In this document: positions 55,764-64,000 of the stretch, in pieces | Layout of the letters: each line of letters begins with the position of its first letter | Position numbering within the stretch: position 1 is the stretch's first letter | Assembly: GCF_002374315.1 (NCBI RefSeq) | Contig: NZ_NWUX01000013.1 | Coordinates: 1-64,000 of the forward strand | Source: Vreelandella nigrificans | GTDB lineage: Bacteria > Pseudomonadota > Gammaproteobacteria > Pseudomonadales > Halomonadaceae | Direction: 5' to 3' | DNA length: 64,000 nucleotides | The notes under the pieces: model-generated | Seen by the model: the letters and a program-made list of their open reading frames with translations, nothing else | Databases searched by the model: none | Told to the model about the DNA's origin: nothing | Program-made: the position numbers and the translations under genes

Positions 55764-56654
55764 ATGAATAAAACACGTGCTTCTGGCCGCACAGTTGGCG
55801 GGCTACGAACGCTCACGCTTCAAGCACCCGCGGTAACGCTGCTGATGCTCTGGATGATAGTGCCACTGGGCATGACCATCTGGTTCTCTTTTCAGCGCTA
55901 TAACCTACTAATGCCTGATATGACCGGTTTTGCCGGATTAGAAAACTACGAATATTTGTTAACTGATCCAGCCCTTTGGTCTGCTATGGGTACAACGCTA
56001 CTACTGGTTGGCTGGGTGTTAGCAATTACCGTAGTGGGTGGCACGCTATTAGCGGTGTTGTTTCAGCAAGAGTTTGCAGGGCGTGGCATTGCCCGTGTAT
56101 TAGCGATTTCGCCTTTTTTCGTCATGCCAACCGTCAGCGCCTTGGTATGGAAAAATATGATGATGCACCCTTCCAACGGGGTGTTGGCGTGGTTGGCTGA
56201 GTCGTTAGGCCTACCAGCGCTGGACTGGTTCTCTTCGTTGCCGCTGACCTCAATCATCATCATCGTGTCATGGCAGTGGCTGCCATTTGCGCTGCTTATT
56301 CTACTGACTGCCATGCAGTCATTAGATGAAGATCAAGTCGAAGCAGCGCGGATGGATGGCGCTGGGCCTATCGCTATCTTCTTTTTTATCACGCTGCCGC
56401 ATCTGAAACGGGCGATTAGTGTGGTGATCATGATTGAGATGATCTTCTTGCTGACCATTTTTGCGGAGATTTTTGTTACCACATCCGGTGGGCCTGGGCT
56501 TGCTACAACCAACTTGGCCTACCTCATTTATATCCGCGCATTGCTTGATTTTGATGTGGGAATTGCCTCAGCGGGTGGCGTGATTGCGATTATTCTCGCC
56601 AATATCGTTGCCATTTTCCTTGTCCGCATGGTCGCTAAGAACTTAGAAGACTAA
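55764..56654 (+). CDS. smoF: Polyol ABC transporter permease (SmoF-type)
   Basis: A 296-residue MalF-type permease with six membrane segments. The EAA loop reads VEAARMDGAGPIAIFFFITLPHLK. ATG 55764 follows AGG and matches the usual N-terminus before the first helix; the long frame from 55626 would begin inside smoE. Works with the next gene as a pair. Confidence 0.93.
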   Translation: MNKTRASGRTVGGLRTLTLQAPAVTLLMLWMIVPLGMTIWFSFQRYNLLMPDMTGFAGLENYEYLLTDPALWSAMGTTLLLVGWVLAITVVGGTLLAVLFQQEFAGRGIARVLAISPFFVMPTVSALVWKNMMMHPSNGVLAWLAESLGLPALDWFSSLPLTSIIIIVSWQWLPFALLILLTAMQSLDEDQVEAARMDGAGPIAIFFFITLPHLKRAISVVIMIEMIFLLTIFAEIFVTTSGGPGLATTNLAYLIYIRALLDFDVGIASAGGVIAIILANIVAIFLVRMVAKNLED

Positions 56655-56685
56655 CCCGATATTTGGGGGTCTTGGGAGCATTTCA

Positions 56686-57540
56686 ATGACAACTCAACGT
56701 ACTAGCAGTGCGCCACCGGCAGTACGCTCTCTACCCGTTAAGCAGCTGCTGCTGACATTGGTGGGATGGTCGATAGCGCTGATTATCTTTTTTCCTATTC
56801 TATGGATGGTGCTGACAGGTTTTAAAACAGAAACAGCGGCGATTGCTGACCCCAGTTTTATTTTCTCGCCCACGCTTGAGAGCTATCAAGCGGTGCAGGC
56901 CCGTTCTGGCTATGCCCGGTTTGCGATGAACAGCGTAGTGGTTGCGTTTGGTTCGACTTTTCTAGCGCTACTGATTGCGATTCCTTCTGCCTATGCCATG
57001 GCATTTTTACCCACTAAGCGTACTAAGGGCACGTTGTTGTGGATGCTGTCGACAAAGATGCTGCCGCCGGTTGGGGTGTTGGTGCCGATTTACCTGATTT
57101 TTCGTGATGTGGGGCTACTGGATACCCGCACCGGACTGATCATTATTTACACCCTGATGAATCTGCCCATCGTGGTATGGATGCTCTACACCTTCTTTAA
57201 AGATATGCCTAAAGACATTCTGGAAGCGGGACGAATGGATGGTGCATCAACGTTTCAGGAGGTGTTCTTCCTACTGCTGCCGTTAACTTTACCAGGCATT
57301 GCCTCAACGGGGCTGCTGTCGGTGATCCTGAGCTGGAATGAAGCTTTCTGGAGCCTCAATCTCACCTCCTCCAAAGCGGCGCCGCTAACGGCCTATATTG
57401 CTTCCTTCTCAAGCCCTGAAGGGCTGTTCTGGGCCAAACTGTCGGCGGCCTCAACGATGGCAATTGCTCCTATTTTAATCCTCGGCTGGATGACCCAAAA
57501 GCAAATGGTGCGCGGCCTGACCTTTGGCGCTGTCAAGTAA
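56686..57540 (+). CDS. smoG: Polyol ABC transporter permease (SmoG-type)
   Basis: A 284-residue MalG-type permease with six membrane segments. The EAA loop reads ILEAGRMDGASTFQEVFFLLLPL. GGGAG lies before the ATG. It sits 31 bp after smoF and 11 bp before the ATPase gene, and completes the transmembrane pair. Confidence 0.94.
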   Translation: MTTQRTSSAPPAVRSLPVKQLLLTLVGWSIALIIFFPILWMVLTGFKTETAAIADPSFIFSPTLESYQAVQARSGYARFAMNSVVVAFGSTFLALLIAIPSAYAMAFLPTKRTKGTLLWMLSTKMLPPVGVLVPIYLIFRDVGLLDTRTGLIIIYTLMNLPIVVWMLYTFFKDMPKDILEAGRMDGASTFQEVFFLLLPLTLPGIASTGLLSVILSWNEAFWSLNLTSSKAAPLTAYIASFSSPEGLFWAKLSAASTMAIAPILILGWMTQKQMVRGLTFGAVK

Positions 57541-57551
57541 AGGAGTTCCTA

Positions 57552-58724
57552 ATGGCAACCTTACAACTGAGTAATATTACCAAACGGTTTGGCGACACCG
57601 AGGTCATCAAAGGGATTGACCTAGAGGTCAATGATCGTGAGTTTGTTGTCTTTGTTGGCCCCTCTGGCTGCGGTAAGTCTACGTTAATGCGCATGATCGC
57701 CGGCTTAGAGAGCGCAAGCGAGGGCGATATTGTGATCGATGGTCAGCGTATGAACGATGTGGGACCAGCTGACCGTGGTTTGGCAATGGTGTTTCAAAGC
57801 TATGCGCTGTACCCCCATATGACGGTGGAAGGCAACATGGGCTTCAGTATGCGCCTGGCGGGAGTACCCAAAGAGGAGCGTCGTGCCAAGGTGCTGGAAG
57901 CCGCTAAAATTTTGCAGTTGGAGCCGCTGCTGGACCGTAAGCCCAAAGCACTTTCGGGTGGGCAGCGCCAGCGGGTGGCGATTGGTCGTGCGATCGTGCG
58001 TAACCCAAGCATCTTTCTATTTGATGAGCCGCTTTCTAATCTGGATGCAGCACTGCGGGTGCAGATGCGTATTGAGCTGGCGCGGCTCCATGAAGAGCTG
58101 GATGCCACTATGATTTACGTTACCCACGATCAGATAGAAGCCATGACCATGGCAGATAAAATCGTGGTACTTCACGATGGAGTGGTTGAGCAGGTCGGCT
58201 CACCCATGGCGCTCTATCATCATCCCCGTAATCGCTTTGTAGCGGGCTTTATTGGTTCACCAAAAATGAATTTCTTTGCGGTGGAGCAGCTTGCTGTTTC
58301 TTCAGACGGCGTTGTGGTTCGTCTCCCTGGCGGGCGATCTTGCACGGTGCCCGTAGATGGGCAGCAGCTGGCCGACGCTGAAGAACTTGAACTAGGCATC
58401 CGCCCTGAGCACCTGCTGCTGGATGAAAACGGCCCACTTAGCGGGCAGATCAAAGTGCTGGAGCGCCTGGGCGGACAAACCTCGCTATATGTCCAAATGG
58501 ACGAATTGTTGATCACAATTATGGCGGATGGTGATGTGGCGTATCGGGTCAACGATACTGTGCGGTTTGGTTTTTCACCTGAGCGTGCCCACTTATTTGA
58601 TGCGCAGGGGATAGCGTTAGAGAGCCTTACACAGCATCCGCTTGCAGGGCTCACCCGGCACGATAACCGTGCCCCTGGTCAGGCCGCTGTACATGGCGCT
58701 GTCTCCCCAGGTGAGCAAGTATGA
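57552..58724 (+). CDS. smoK: Polyol ABC transporter ATPase (SmoK/UgpC-type)
   Basis: A 390-residue ATPase. Walker A is GPSGCGKST, the signature LSGGQRQRVAIGRAI and Walker B IFLFDEPLSNLD. A C-terminal regulatory TOBE domain (LGIRPEHLLLDENG) marks the MalK/UgpC type. AAAGGAG precedes the ATG. The last ~25 residues extend past the usual end, and the stop overlaps the HAD gene by 4 bp. Confidence 0.95.
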   Translation: MATLQLSNITKRFGDTEVIKGIDLEVNDREFVVFVGPSGCGKSTLMRMIAGLESASEGDIVIDGQRMNDVGPADRGLAMVFQSYALYPHMTVEGNMGFSMRLAGVPKEERRAKVLEAAKILQLEPLLDRKPKALSGGQRQRVAIGRAIVRNPSIFLFDEPLSNLDAALRVQMRIELARLHEELDATMIYVTHDQIEAMTMADKIVVLHDGVVEQVGSPMALYHHPRNRFVAGFIGSPKMNFFAVEQLAVSSDGVVVRLPGGRSCTVPVDGQQLADAEELELGIRPEHLLLDENGPLSGQIKVLERLGGQTSLYVQMDELLITIMADGDVAYRVNDTVRFGFSPERAHLFDAQGIALESLTQHPLAGLTRHDNRAPGQAAVHGAVSPGEQV

Positions 58725-59401
58725 AGGCGCTTATCTTTGATTGTGACGGCGTGTTGGTGGACAGCGAAGCCCTGGCCGAAGAGACCTTGGAGGTGTACCT
58801 AAGCCAATGGTTGCCAGACCTGGATATTCCTACCTTACTGGGCCAGGCACTAGGGATGACGACGGCCAATATATTGCGTTACCTAGCACAGCGCAGCGCT
58901 TACCAGCTGCAGCCTGATGCTGCCGAGCAAATAGATACAGCTATTGAAGCGCGCCTTGCGCAGGAACTGAAAGCAATTGACGGCGTACAGGCAGCAATAA
59001 GTGCTATCCACCTGCCTAAAGCGGTTGTTTCCAATAGTCGCCGTAGCCGCGTACTGGCATCGCTAGCCAGTACTCAGTTAGCAGAGGTGCTAAGTGATGC
59101 GCCTATTTTTACCGCCGAGCAAGTGGCCAACCCAAAACCAGACCCCGCCATCTATCAGCTAGCAGCCACCACGTTGGGGTGCGCGCCTCGTCGGTGTTTG
59201 GTCGTGGAAGATAGTGTCGCGGGGGTTACTGCCGCTCACGCCGCAGGTATGTGTGTGATTGGCTTTATCGGGGCGAGCCATCTTGATGGCCAACAAGCTT
59301 CGCGACTAATAGATGCCGGTGCCTGGCGAGTGCTGCCCCACATGCAGGGCCTCAATGCCCTGGTAAGTGAGTGGCAAGCCAGTCTATCTGCTGAGCCTTA
59401 A
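58721..59401 (+). CDS. HAD-family phosphatase
   Basis: A 226-residue HAD subfamily IA hydrolase. Motif I is IFDCDGVLVDSE, motif II reads VVSNSRRSR, and NPKPDPAIY and CLVVEDSVAGVTAA hold motifs III and IV. Such proteins in polyol operons may dephosphorylate sugar phosphates or act as phosphoglucomutase-like enzymes. ATGA overlap with the ATPase gene ties it to the operon. The substrate is unknown. Confidence 0.9.
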   Translation: MKALIFDCDGVLVDSEALAEETLEVYLSQWLPDLDIPTLLGQALGMTTANILRYLAQRSAYQLQPDAAEQIDTAIEARLAQELKAIDGVQAAISAIHLPKAVVSNSRRSRVLASLASTQLAEVLSDAPIFTAEQVANPKPDPAIYQLAATTLGCAPRRCLVVEDSVAGVTAAHAAGMCVIGFIGASHLDGQQASRLIDAGAWRVLPHMQGLNALVSEWQASLSAEP

Positions 59402-59468
59402 CAGCTTCCTGCACAAGCAATCCTAAGCAAAGCGATCCTAAGCAAAATAACGATAGATAGAGGTGATG

Positions 59469-60254
59469 ATGAAACTGTTCAATAAGCGTGCAGTGATCAC
59501 CGGTGGCGCACGCGGTATAGGGCTAGCCATTGCCCAGCGCTACTTGGCAGAAGGTGCCTGTGTTGCTGTGGCTGATATCGATACTGCTGCCATTGACGAG
59601 GCCGTTGCGACGCTGCAGCAGGCCGCAGATGCCGAGCGGGTAATGGGCATTGTGCTCAATGTATGTGACCGCAACTCTATTAGCACCATGGTGGAGCAGG
59701 TGACTCAGCGATTTGGTGGTATCGATATTCTGGTCAATAACGCGGCAGTATTTGATATGGCTCCTGTGCTAGACGTCAATGAGGAAAGTTTCGACAAACA
59801 ATTTGCTGTGAATACCAAAGGCCTGTTTTTTACCTTGCAAACGGTTGCCCGCGCCATGGTCAACCAGGGGCAGGGGGGCAAAATAATCAATATGTCTTCT
59901 CAGGCCGGGCGGCGGGGTGAGCCATTGGTCAGTGTTTACTGTGCCACTAAAGCCGCTGTGATTAGCCTTACTCAGTCTTGCGGGTTGGACCTGATCAAGC
60001 ATGGCATTAACGTCAATGGTATCGCGCCGGGAGTGGTGGATACGCCCATGTGGGCTGAGGTCGACGCATTGTTTGCTCGCTATGAAAATCGCCCGTTGGG
60101 CGAGAAAAAGCGCTTGGTTGGCGAGGCCGTTCCATTTGGCCGTATGGGGCTGCCTGAAGACCATACCGGGGCGGCGGTGTTTCTTGCCAGCCAAGATAGC
60201 GACTACGTGGTCGCCCAGACGCTGAACGTCGACGGCGGCAACTGGATGAGTTGA
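59469..60254 (+). CDS. smoS: SDR polyol (sorbitol) dehydrogenase, SmoS-like
   Basis: A 261-residue short-chain dehydrogenase. The NAD site is TGGARGIG, with the structural NNA motif in ILVNNAAVFDM and the catalytic YCATK (Tyr-x3-Lys), and a C-terminal DGGNWMS end typical of L-iditol/sorbitol dehydrogenases such as Rhodobacter SmoS. It would oxidise sorbitol to fructose or galactitol to tagatose. ATG 59469 lies at good spacing from GAGG; the ATG and GTG just before are too close. A 67-bp gap precedes it. Confidence 0.88.
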   Translation: MKLFNKRAVITGGARGIGLAIAQRYLAEGACVAVADIDTAAIDEAVATLQQAADAERVMGIVLNVCDRNSISTMVEQVTQRFGGIDILVNNAAVFDMAPVLDVNEESFDKQFAVNTKGLFFTLQTVARAMVNQGQGGKIINMSSQAGRRGEPLVSVYCATKAAVISLTQSCGLDLIKHGINVNGIAPGVVDTPMWAEVDALFARYENRPLGEKKRLVGEAVPFGRMGLPEDHTGAAVFLASQDSDYVVAQTLNVDGGNWMS

Positions 60255-60261
60255 TACCCAC

Positions 60262-60882
60262 ATGATCCCTGATCTTGCGACATTAAGCTGTCAGCTAATC
60301 CAAGCAGCTGATGGTAAATCGCGTTACCTAGTGGCATTAGCAGGCCCTCCCGGGGCAGGTAAGTCCTATCGCAGTGCACTGCTATGCGATGCCATAAACC
60401 AGCACTTGCCTGGACAAGCTGTCGTAGTGCCCATGGATGGTTATCACTTCGACAACGCTGTGCTAGGGAGAGAGCAATTACCGGTAAAAGGGGCGCCGCA
60501 TACCTTTGATGTCGACAGCTTACGCCATGATTTGCTACGCATTCGTGACGGAGAGAAAGCTGTTGCAGTCCCCGTGTTTGACCGGCCTCTTGATCTTGCC
60601 AGGGCGGGTGGGCGGTTGATTACACCTGCCCATCGCATCGTGATTGTTGAAGGTAACTACTTGCTACTTGACCAAGCGCCTTGGTGCGCGCTTCTCCCCC
60701 TATTTGATTGGACGCTATTTATCGATGTTGACGATAGCGTGCTGATTGAGCGGTTAATCAATCGCTGGCTGTGCATGGGGAAAGACCATGCCGGTGCGTT
60801 AGAGCGTACCCACCACAAAGACATGCTTAACGCACAGCTAGTGAAAACCTACAGCTTGCCACCCGACCAGCGTTGGCTTTAG
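60262..60882 (+). CDS. P-loop kinase, FrcK/uridine-kinase-like
   Basis: A 206-residue P-loop kinase. Walker A is AGPPGAGKS; PMDGYHFDN and VEGNYLLLDQAPW are family marks shared with uridine/pantothenate kinase-like proteins and with FrcK of rhizobial fructose operons. It probably phosphorylates a sugar made by the operon (fructose or a relative), but nucleoside kinase activity cannot be ruled out. It sits 7 bp after the SDR gene, with a weak ribosome site. Confidence 0.82.
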   Translation: MIPDLATLSCQLIQAADGKSRYLVALAGPPGAGKSYRSALLCDAINQHLPGQAVVVPMDGYHFDNAVLGREQLPVKGAPHTFDVDSLRHDLLRIRDGEKAVAVPVFDRPLDLARAGGRLITPAHRIVIVEGNYLLLDQAPWCALLPLFDWTLFIDVDDSVLIERLINRWLCMGKDHAGALERTHHKDMLNAQLVKTYSLPPDQRWL

Positions 60883-60918
60883 GCGCGCTTCATCCAACAC
60901 AAGCCACGGAGATTGATG

Positions 60919-62406
60919 ATGACCCAGCTTAATAACCACAATGTGGGCAACCTCAGCGCGGCGATCGAAACACCCCGTTATGATCGGCAGGCCGTCACAG
61001 CGGGTATTGTACATATTGGAGTAGGGGGCTTTCATCGCGCGCACCAAGCGATGTATTTGGATGCGCTGATGAATCAGGGCGAAGCGCTTGAGTGGGGTAT
61101 TGTCGGTGTCGGTGTAATGCCCAGCGATAAACGCATGCAGCAGGTGCTGACTACTCAAGACTGCCTTTACACACTGATCGTAAAGCACCCCAATGGTGAT
61201 TATCAGCCCAGGGTTATTGGCAGCATGGTCGATTATCTGTTTGCCCCGGATGACTGTAATGTCGTTATCGAAAAAATGGCGGACCCGTCTATTAAGATTG
61301 TTTCGCTCACGGTGACCGAGGGCGGTTATAACGTTCATCCCGTGACAGGGGAGTTCAATCTAGCTGACCCGCAGGTACAAGGGGATCTTGCGCATCCAGA
61401 TACTCCTTCAACAAGTTTTGGGTTAGTAGTCGAAGCATTGGTACGTCGCCGCTCACGAGGCATTGCCCCTTTTACGGTGATGTCCTGCGATAATATTCAG
61501 AGCAATGGTGATGTCGCCAAACAGATGTTTAGCGCCTACGCTCATGCTCGCAGCCCTGCATTGGGCAAATGGTTGAGTGACAACGTTGCTTTCCCTAATG
61601 CCATGGTTGACCGTATTACACCGGTTACCTCGGCTGTCGATATTGAAGAACTTGCGCAGCGATTTGGTCTTGACGATGCCTGGCCGGTAGTCTGTGAACC
61701 GTTTACTCAGTGGGTAGTGGAAGATCACTTCCCTTTAGGTCGCCCCGCGTTAGCAAAGGTTGGCGTGCAACTGGTTGACGATGTTGAACCTTATGAGTTG
61801 ATGAAGTTACGGCTATTGAATGCCAGTCATCAAGCGCTGACGTATTTTGGCTACCTAGCTGGCTATCGCTATGCCCATGAGGTATGCCAAGACCCACTAT
61901 TTGTAGAGTTTTTGCTGGGGTACATGCGGGAAGAGGGGGCTCCAACCCTGGCGCCAGTGCCGGGGGTCGACTTGGAAACGTATCAGCTTACCTTGATTGA
62001 ACGTTTTGCCAATCCGCAAATTAAAGACACCTTGGCAAGACTGTGCGCCGAAAGCTCGGATCGTATCCCCAAGTGGCTGTTGCCCGTAATTCGTCAACAG
62101 CTAGCTCAAGGAGGGGAGATTGAGCGCAGTGCTGCTGTCGTGGCCAGTTGGGCGCGCTATGCCGAAGGTGTCGATGAGCAGGGGGAAGCCATTGAAATTG
62201 TCGATCGCCTGCGTGACTCGCTGATAGCGATTGCCGCCAAGAATCGAGTTCGCCCTGCTGCGTTTATAGAGAATCGTGAGCTATTTGGCGATTTAGCCGA
62301 CCAGCCACGCTTTTTAAATGCCTACCTCTCGGCATTGAGCTCTCTGCACGAACATGGCGCACGCGCTACCCTTGAAGCTCTGGTCTCGTCCAAAGGAACG
62401 GTGTGA
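60919..62406 (+). CDS. mtlK: Mannitol/arabitol dehydrogenase (MtlK-type, long-chain)
   Basis: A 495-residue polyol-specific long-chain dehydrogenase. The NAD region starts IVHIGVGGFHRAHQAMYLD, and the catalytic K-x4-N-x2-H is in MKLRLLNASHQAL. It oxidises mannitol to fructose and often arabitol to xylulose, which fits the next gene. GGAG precedes the start; ATG 60916 and TTG 60913 just upstream are less well spaced. The stop overlaps xylB. Confidence 0.93.
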   Translation: MTQLNNHNVGNLSAAIETPRYDRQAVTAGIVHIGVGGFHRAHQAMYLDALMNQGEALEWGIVGVGVMPSDKRMQQVLTTQDCLYTLIVKHPNGDYQPRVIGSMVDYLFAPDDCNVVIEKMADPSIKIVSLTVTEGGYNVHPVTGEFNLADPQVQGDLAHPDTPSTSFGLVVEALVRRRSRGIAPFTVMSCDNIQSNGDVAKQMFSAYAHARSPALGKWLSDNVAFPNAMVDRITPVTSAVDIEELAQRFGLDDAWPVVCEPFTQWVVEDHFPLGRPALAKVGVQLVDDVEPYELMKLRLLNASHQALTYFGYLAGYRYAHEVCQDPLFVEFLLGYMREEGAPTLAPVPGVDLETYQLTLIERFANPQIKDTLARLCAESSDRIPKWLLPVIRQQLAQGGEIERSAAVVASWARYAEGVDEQGEAIEIVDRLRDSLIAIAAKNRVRPAAFIENRELFGDLADQPRFLNAYLSALSSLHEHGARATLEALVSSKGTV

Positions 62407-63896
62407 TGTATATCGGGGTAGATTGCGGTACTCAGAGTACCAAAGTGGTCGTGGTTGACGTGGAGCGCGGTACTATTCTTGGCGACGCCAGCCACCCGCA
62501 TCATTTGGATGAGGCTGAGAATGGTCGTCGGGAACAAGCGCCGGCCGAGTGGCTGGTAGCGCTAAAAAGTGCTTTCTCCCAAGCTATCGAGCGAGCGGGT
62601 ATCAATGCGAAGCAGGTGCGTGGTATCGGCGTATCTGGCCAGCAACACGGTATGGTGGCGCTGGATGCACATGGTGACCCGGTCTACCCTGCCAAGTTGT
62701 GGTGCGATACCGAAACCAGTGCACACAATAGTGACTTAGTGGCCCGCTTAGGCGGAGAGGCTGGCTGTTTAGAAAAATTGGGTCTTGTGCTGCAAACTGG
62801 CTATACCGCTTCCAAAGTAGCTTGGCTTCGAGAGCGCCATCCTAATGCTTATCAGCGCATCGCGACGCTGCTGCTACCCCATGACTATCTCAATTTCTGG
62901 CTGACTGGTGAGCGAGTCACCGAAGCGGGAGATGCCTCAGGTACGGGCTACTTCGATACGCGACAAAGATGCTGGCAGCGCGAGGTATTCGCTGAAATTG
63001 CCCCTGAATTAGACCCAGACAGGGTGCTACCTCGGCTACTGGAAGCTCATGAGCCGGCTGGTCTGGTGCGCCCAGTAGTCGCCCAGGAGCTTGGGCTAGG
63101 TGATGACGTGATGGTGTCATCCGGCGGCGGTGACAACATGATGGGGGCGATTGGTACTGGTAATATCATTCGTGGGCTTGTTACGTTGAGCTTGGGAACC
63201 TCCGGCACCGTATGTGCATACTCACCCAACCCCGTAGTGTGTGACAGTGCCATGGTGGCCAATTTTTGTGCTAGCCACGGGGGGTGGTTGCCGCTTATTT
63301 GCACCATGAACGTGACGTCGGCCACCAGTCGAGTCCGAGACCTGTTTGGGTTGGATTTGGCAGAGTTTGGTAAGCAAGTGGCGAAAGCACCAGTTGGTTC
63401 AGAAGGTGTAACAGTGCTGCCGTTTTTTAATGGCGAGCGTGTGCCGATGCTGCCCGAGGCCAAGGGTGATTTTCTTGGTTTGTCCAGCCTTAATATGACC
63501 CAGGCAAACCTTTGCCGTGGAGTGATGGAAGGCGCCACCTTTGGCCTGCGTTACGGCCTGGAGTTATTAGGTGATTTAACCGCGGGGGCAAGTCAAATTC
63601 GGCTGATTGGTGGCGGGGCAAAAAGTTCAGTGTGGCGGCAAATGGTGGCGGATATTACCAATACTCAGGTTATTTGCCCAACCGTTACCGATGCCGCTGC
63701 CTTAGGTGCTGCAATTCAGGCAGCTTGGTGTGATTTGAACACGCAAGGTGTCACGCTTGAGTTACTTTGTTCCCGCTTGGTACATTTGGATACAGGATCC
63801 CTAACTGACCCTGATTCTGAGCATGTTGATGCCTATCAGGTGGTTTATCAGCGCTATCGCGAGGCTCTAGCTCAGCGTCATAGTATGCAGCCATAG
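62406..63896 (+). CDS. xylB: Xylulokinase
   Basis: A 496-residue FGGY-family kinase that phosphorylates xylulose to xylulose 5-phosphate. The N-terminal phosphate-binding motif is YIGVDCGTQSTKVVVVD, with GVSGQQHGMVALD, the catalytic Asp region GDASGTGYFDTR and the C-terminal LIGGGAKSSVWRQMVADI. ATG 62406 shares a base with the MtlK stop. Together with MtlK it lets the cell use arabitol. The stop codon lies inside the first copy of a 17-bp repeat. Confidence 0.95.
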   Translation: MYIGVDCGTQSTKVVVVDVERGTILGDASHPHHLDEAENGRREQAPAEWLVALKSAFSQAIERAGINAKQVRGIGVSGQQHGMVALDAHGDPVYPAKLWCDTETSAHNSDLVARLGGEAGCLEKLGLVLQTGYTASKVAWLRERHPNAYQRIATLLLPHDYLNFWLTGERVTEAGDASGTGYFDTRQRCWQREVFAEIAPELDPDRVLPRLLEAHEPAGLVRPVVAQELGLGDDVMVSSGGGDNMMGAIGTGNIIRGLVTLSLGTSGTVCAYSPNPVVCDSAMVANFCASHGGWLPLICTMNVTSATSRVRDLFGLDLAEFGKQVAKAPVGSEGVTVLPFFNGERVPMLPEAKGDFLGLSSLNMTQANLCRGVMEGATFGLRYGLELLGDLTAGASQIRLIGGGAKSSVWRQMVADITNTQVICPTVTDAAALGAAIQAAWCDLNTQGVTLELLCSRLVHLDTGSLTDPDSEHVDAYQVVYQRYREALAQRHSMQP

Positions 63897-63990
63897 TCAG
63901 TATTCAATCATAGTCAGTACTCAATCATAGTCAGTACTCAATCATAGTCAGTACTCAATCATAGGCAGTACTCAATCATAGAAAGTGCGT
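63892..63990. repeat. 17-bp tandem repeat array at the end of xylB
   Basis: Five copies of a 17-bp unit (CATAGTCAGTACTCAAT) run from 63892 to 63976: copy 1 differs at one base, copies 2-4 are identical and copy 5 differs at one base. A degenerate sixth copy follows to about 63990. The xylB TAG is part of copy 1. The unit is not a multiple of three and holds no spacers, so it is a non-coding minisatellite, not CRISPR. Confidence 0.92.
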
Positions 63991-64000
63991 AGTCCTAGAC

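Noticed and set aside
59420..59446. Two copies of ATCCTAAGCAAA, 15 bp apart, between the HAD and SDR genes
   Set aside because: A short direct repeat in a small gap with only two copies; no function can be argued.
60838..61338. 166-residue minus-strand open frame
   Set aside because: It is antisense to the mannitol dehydrogenase gene, and its composition looks like a shadow of that gene.
63892..63990. CRISPR array
   Set aside because: The 17-bp units are directly adjacent without spacers, and no cas gene is nearby.

Overview
The window is bacterial chromosome, very probably from a halophilic gammaproteobacterium of the Halomonas/Vreelandella group. This rests on overall gene content: osmoregulated periplasmic glucan genes, lipid A acyltransferase and LpxR, Ohr/OhrR, an E. 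coli-like GntR/GntK pair beside a TRAP transporter, and a Smo/Mtl-type polyol ABC operon. Base composition looks moderate (about 55% GC by impression, not computed). I see no rRNA, tRNA, CRISPR array, transposase, integrase or phage gene. Coding density is high, and most operons have 4-nt ATGA-type or 1-nt TAATG overlaps.

Region 1 (1-8220) is the least ordinary part. On the plus strand are a BchC-like medium-chain dehydrogenase, a divergent 6-pyruvoyl-tetrahydropterin-synthase-family protein, a glycosyltransferase-methyltransferase fusion joined by a Ser-Asn repeat, a flippase-like membrane protein and a GTP cyclohydrolase II with an odd N-terminal half. Interleaved on the minus strand are a RibD-type reductase, a creatininase-family amidohydrolase and an FkbM methyltransferase. 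Together they look like a dedicated pathway from GTP to a glycosylated, methylated pterin- or pyrimidine-like product. I know no described pathway with this gene set.

Region 2 (8220-17972) is cell-envelope metabolism: opgG-opgH for periplasmic glucans, a sulfatase-like membrane enzyme, ManC for GDP-mannose, and an LpxL-type acyltransferase between two paralogous small membrane proteins. A VOC protein and a small methyltransferase follow. Region 3 (18016-24521) is a complete four-gene minus-strand exporter (outer-membrane factor, HlyD adaptor, RbbA-like double ATPase with permease, second permease), divergent from an MFS transporter (24831-26204).

Region 4 (26330-33110) is acyl-CoA catabolism: an acyl-CoA dehydrogenase of the long DmdC-like type, a membrane permease, an acyl-CoA synthetase, a 3-hydroxyacyl-CoA dehydrogenase and an enoyl-CoA hydratase. 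Region 5 (33232-38704) is mixed: two glutathione transferases, YaeQ, the lipid A deacylase LpxR, an Asp/Glu racemase, and the Ohr/OhrR peroxide pair. Region 6 (38840-43712) is a gluconate unit: a GntR-type operator, a three-part TRAP transporter, gluconokinase and the GntR repressor. Region 7 (43807-53107) holds single genes (MOSC protein, EamA exporter, OsmC-like, PRC-barrel, L,D-transpeptidase) and a tight four-gene unit of NUDIX hydrolase, 2OG-Fe(II) oxygenase, PAS histidine kinase and FixJ-like regulator, then a zinc-ribbon NUDIX hydrolase and a small YqfO-like protein.

Region 8 (53238-63896) is a polyol operon: SorC-type regulator, SmoEFGK-type ABC transporter, HAD phosphatase, SDR polyol dehydrogenase, small kinase, mannitol dehydrogenase and xylulokinase. 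It would take up sorbitol, mannitol or arabitol, oxidise them to ketoses and phosphorylate these. A 17-bp tandem repeat array starts on the xylulokinase stop codon and reaches almost to the window end. Recurring small-scale features are in-frame low-complexity repeats in linkers and several perfect inverted repeats upstream of envelope genes.
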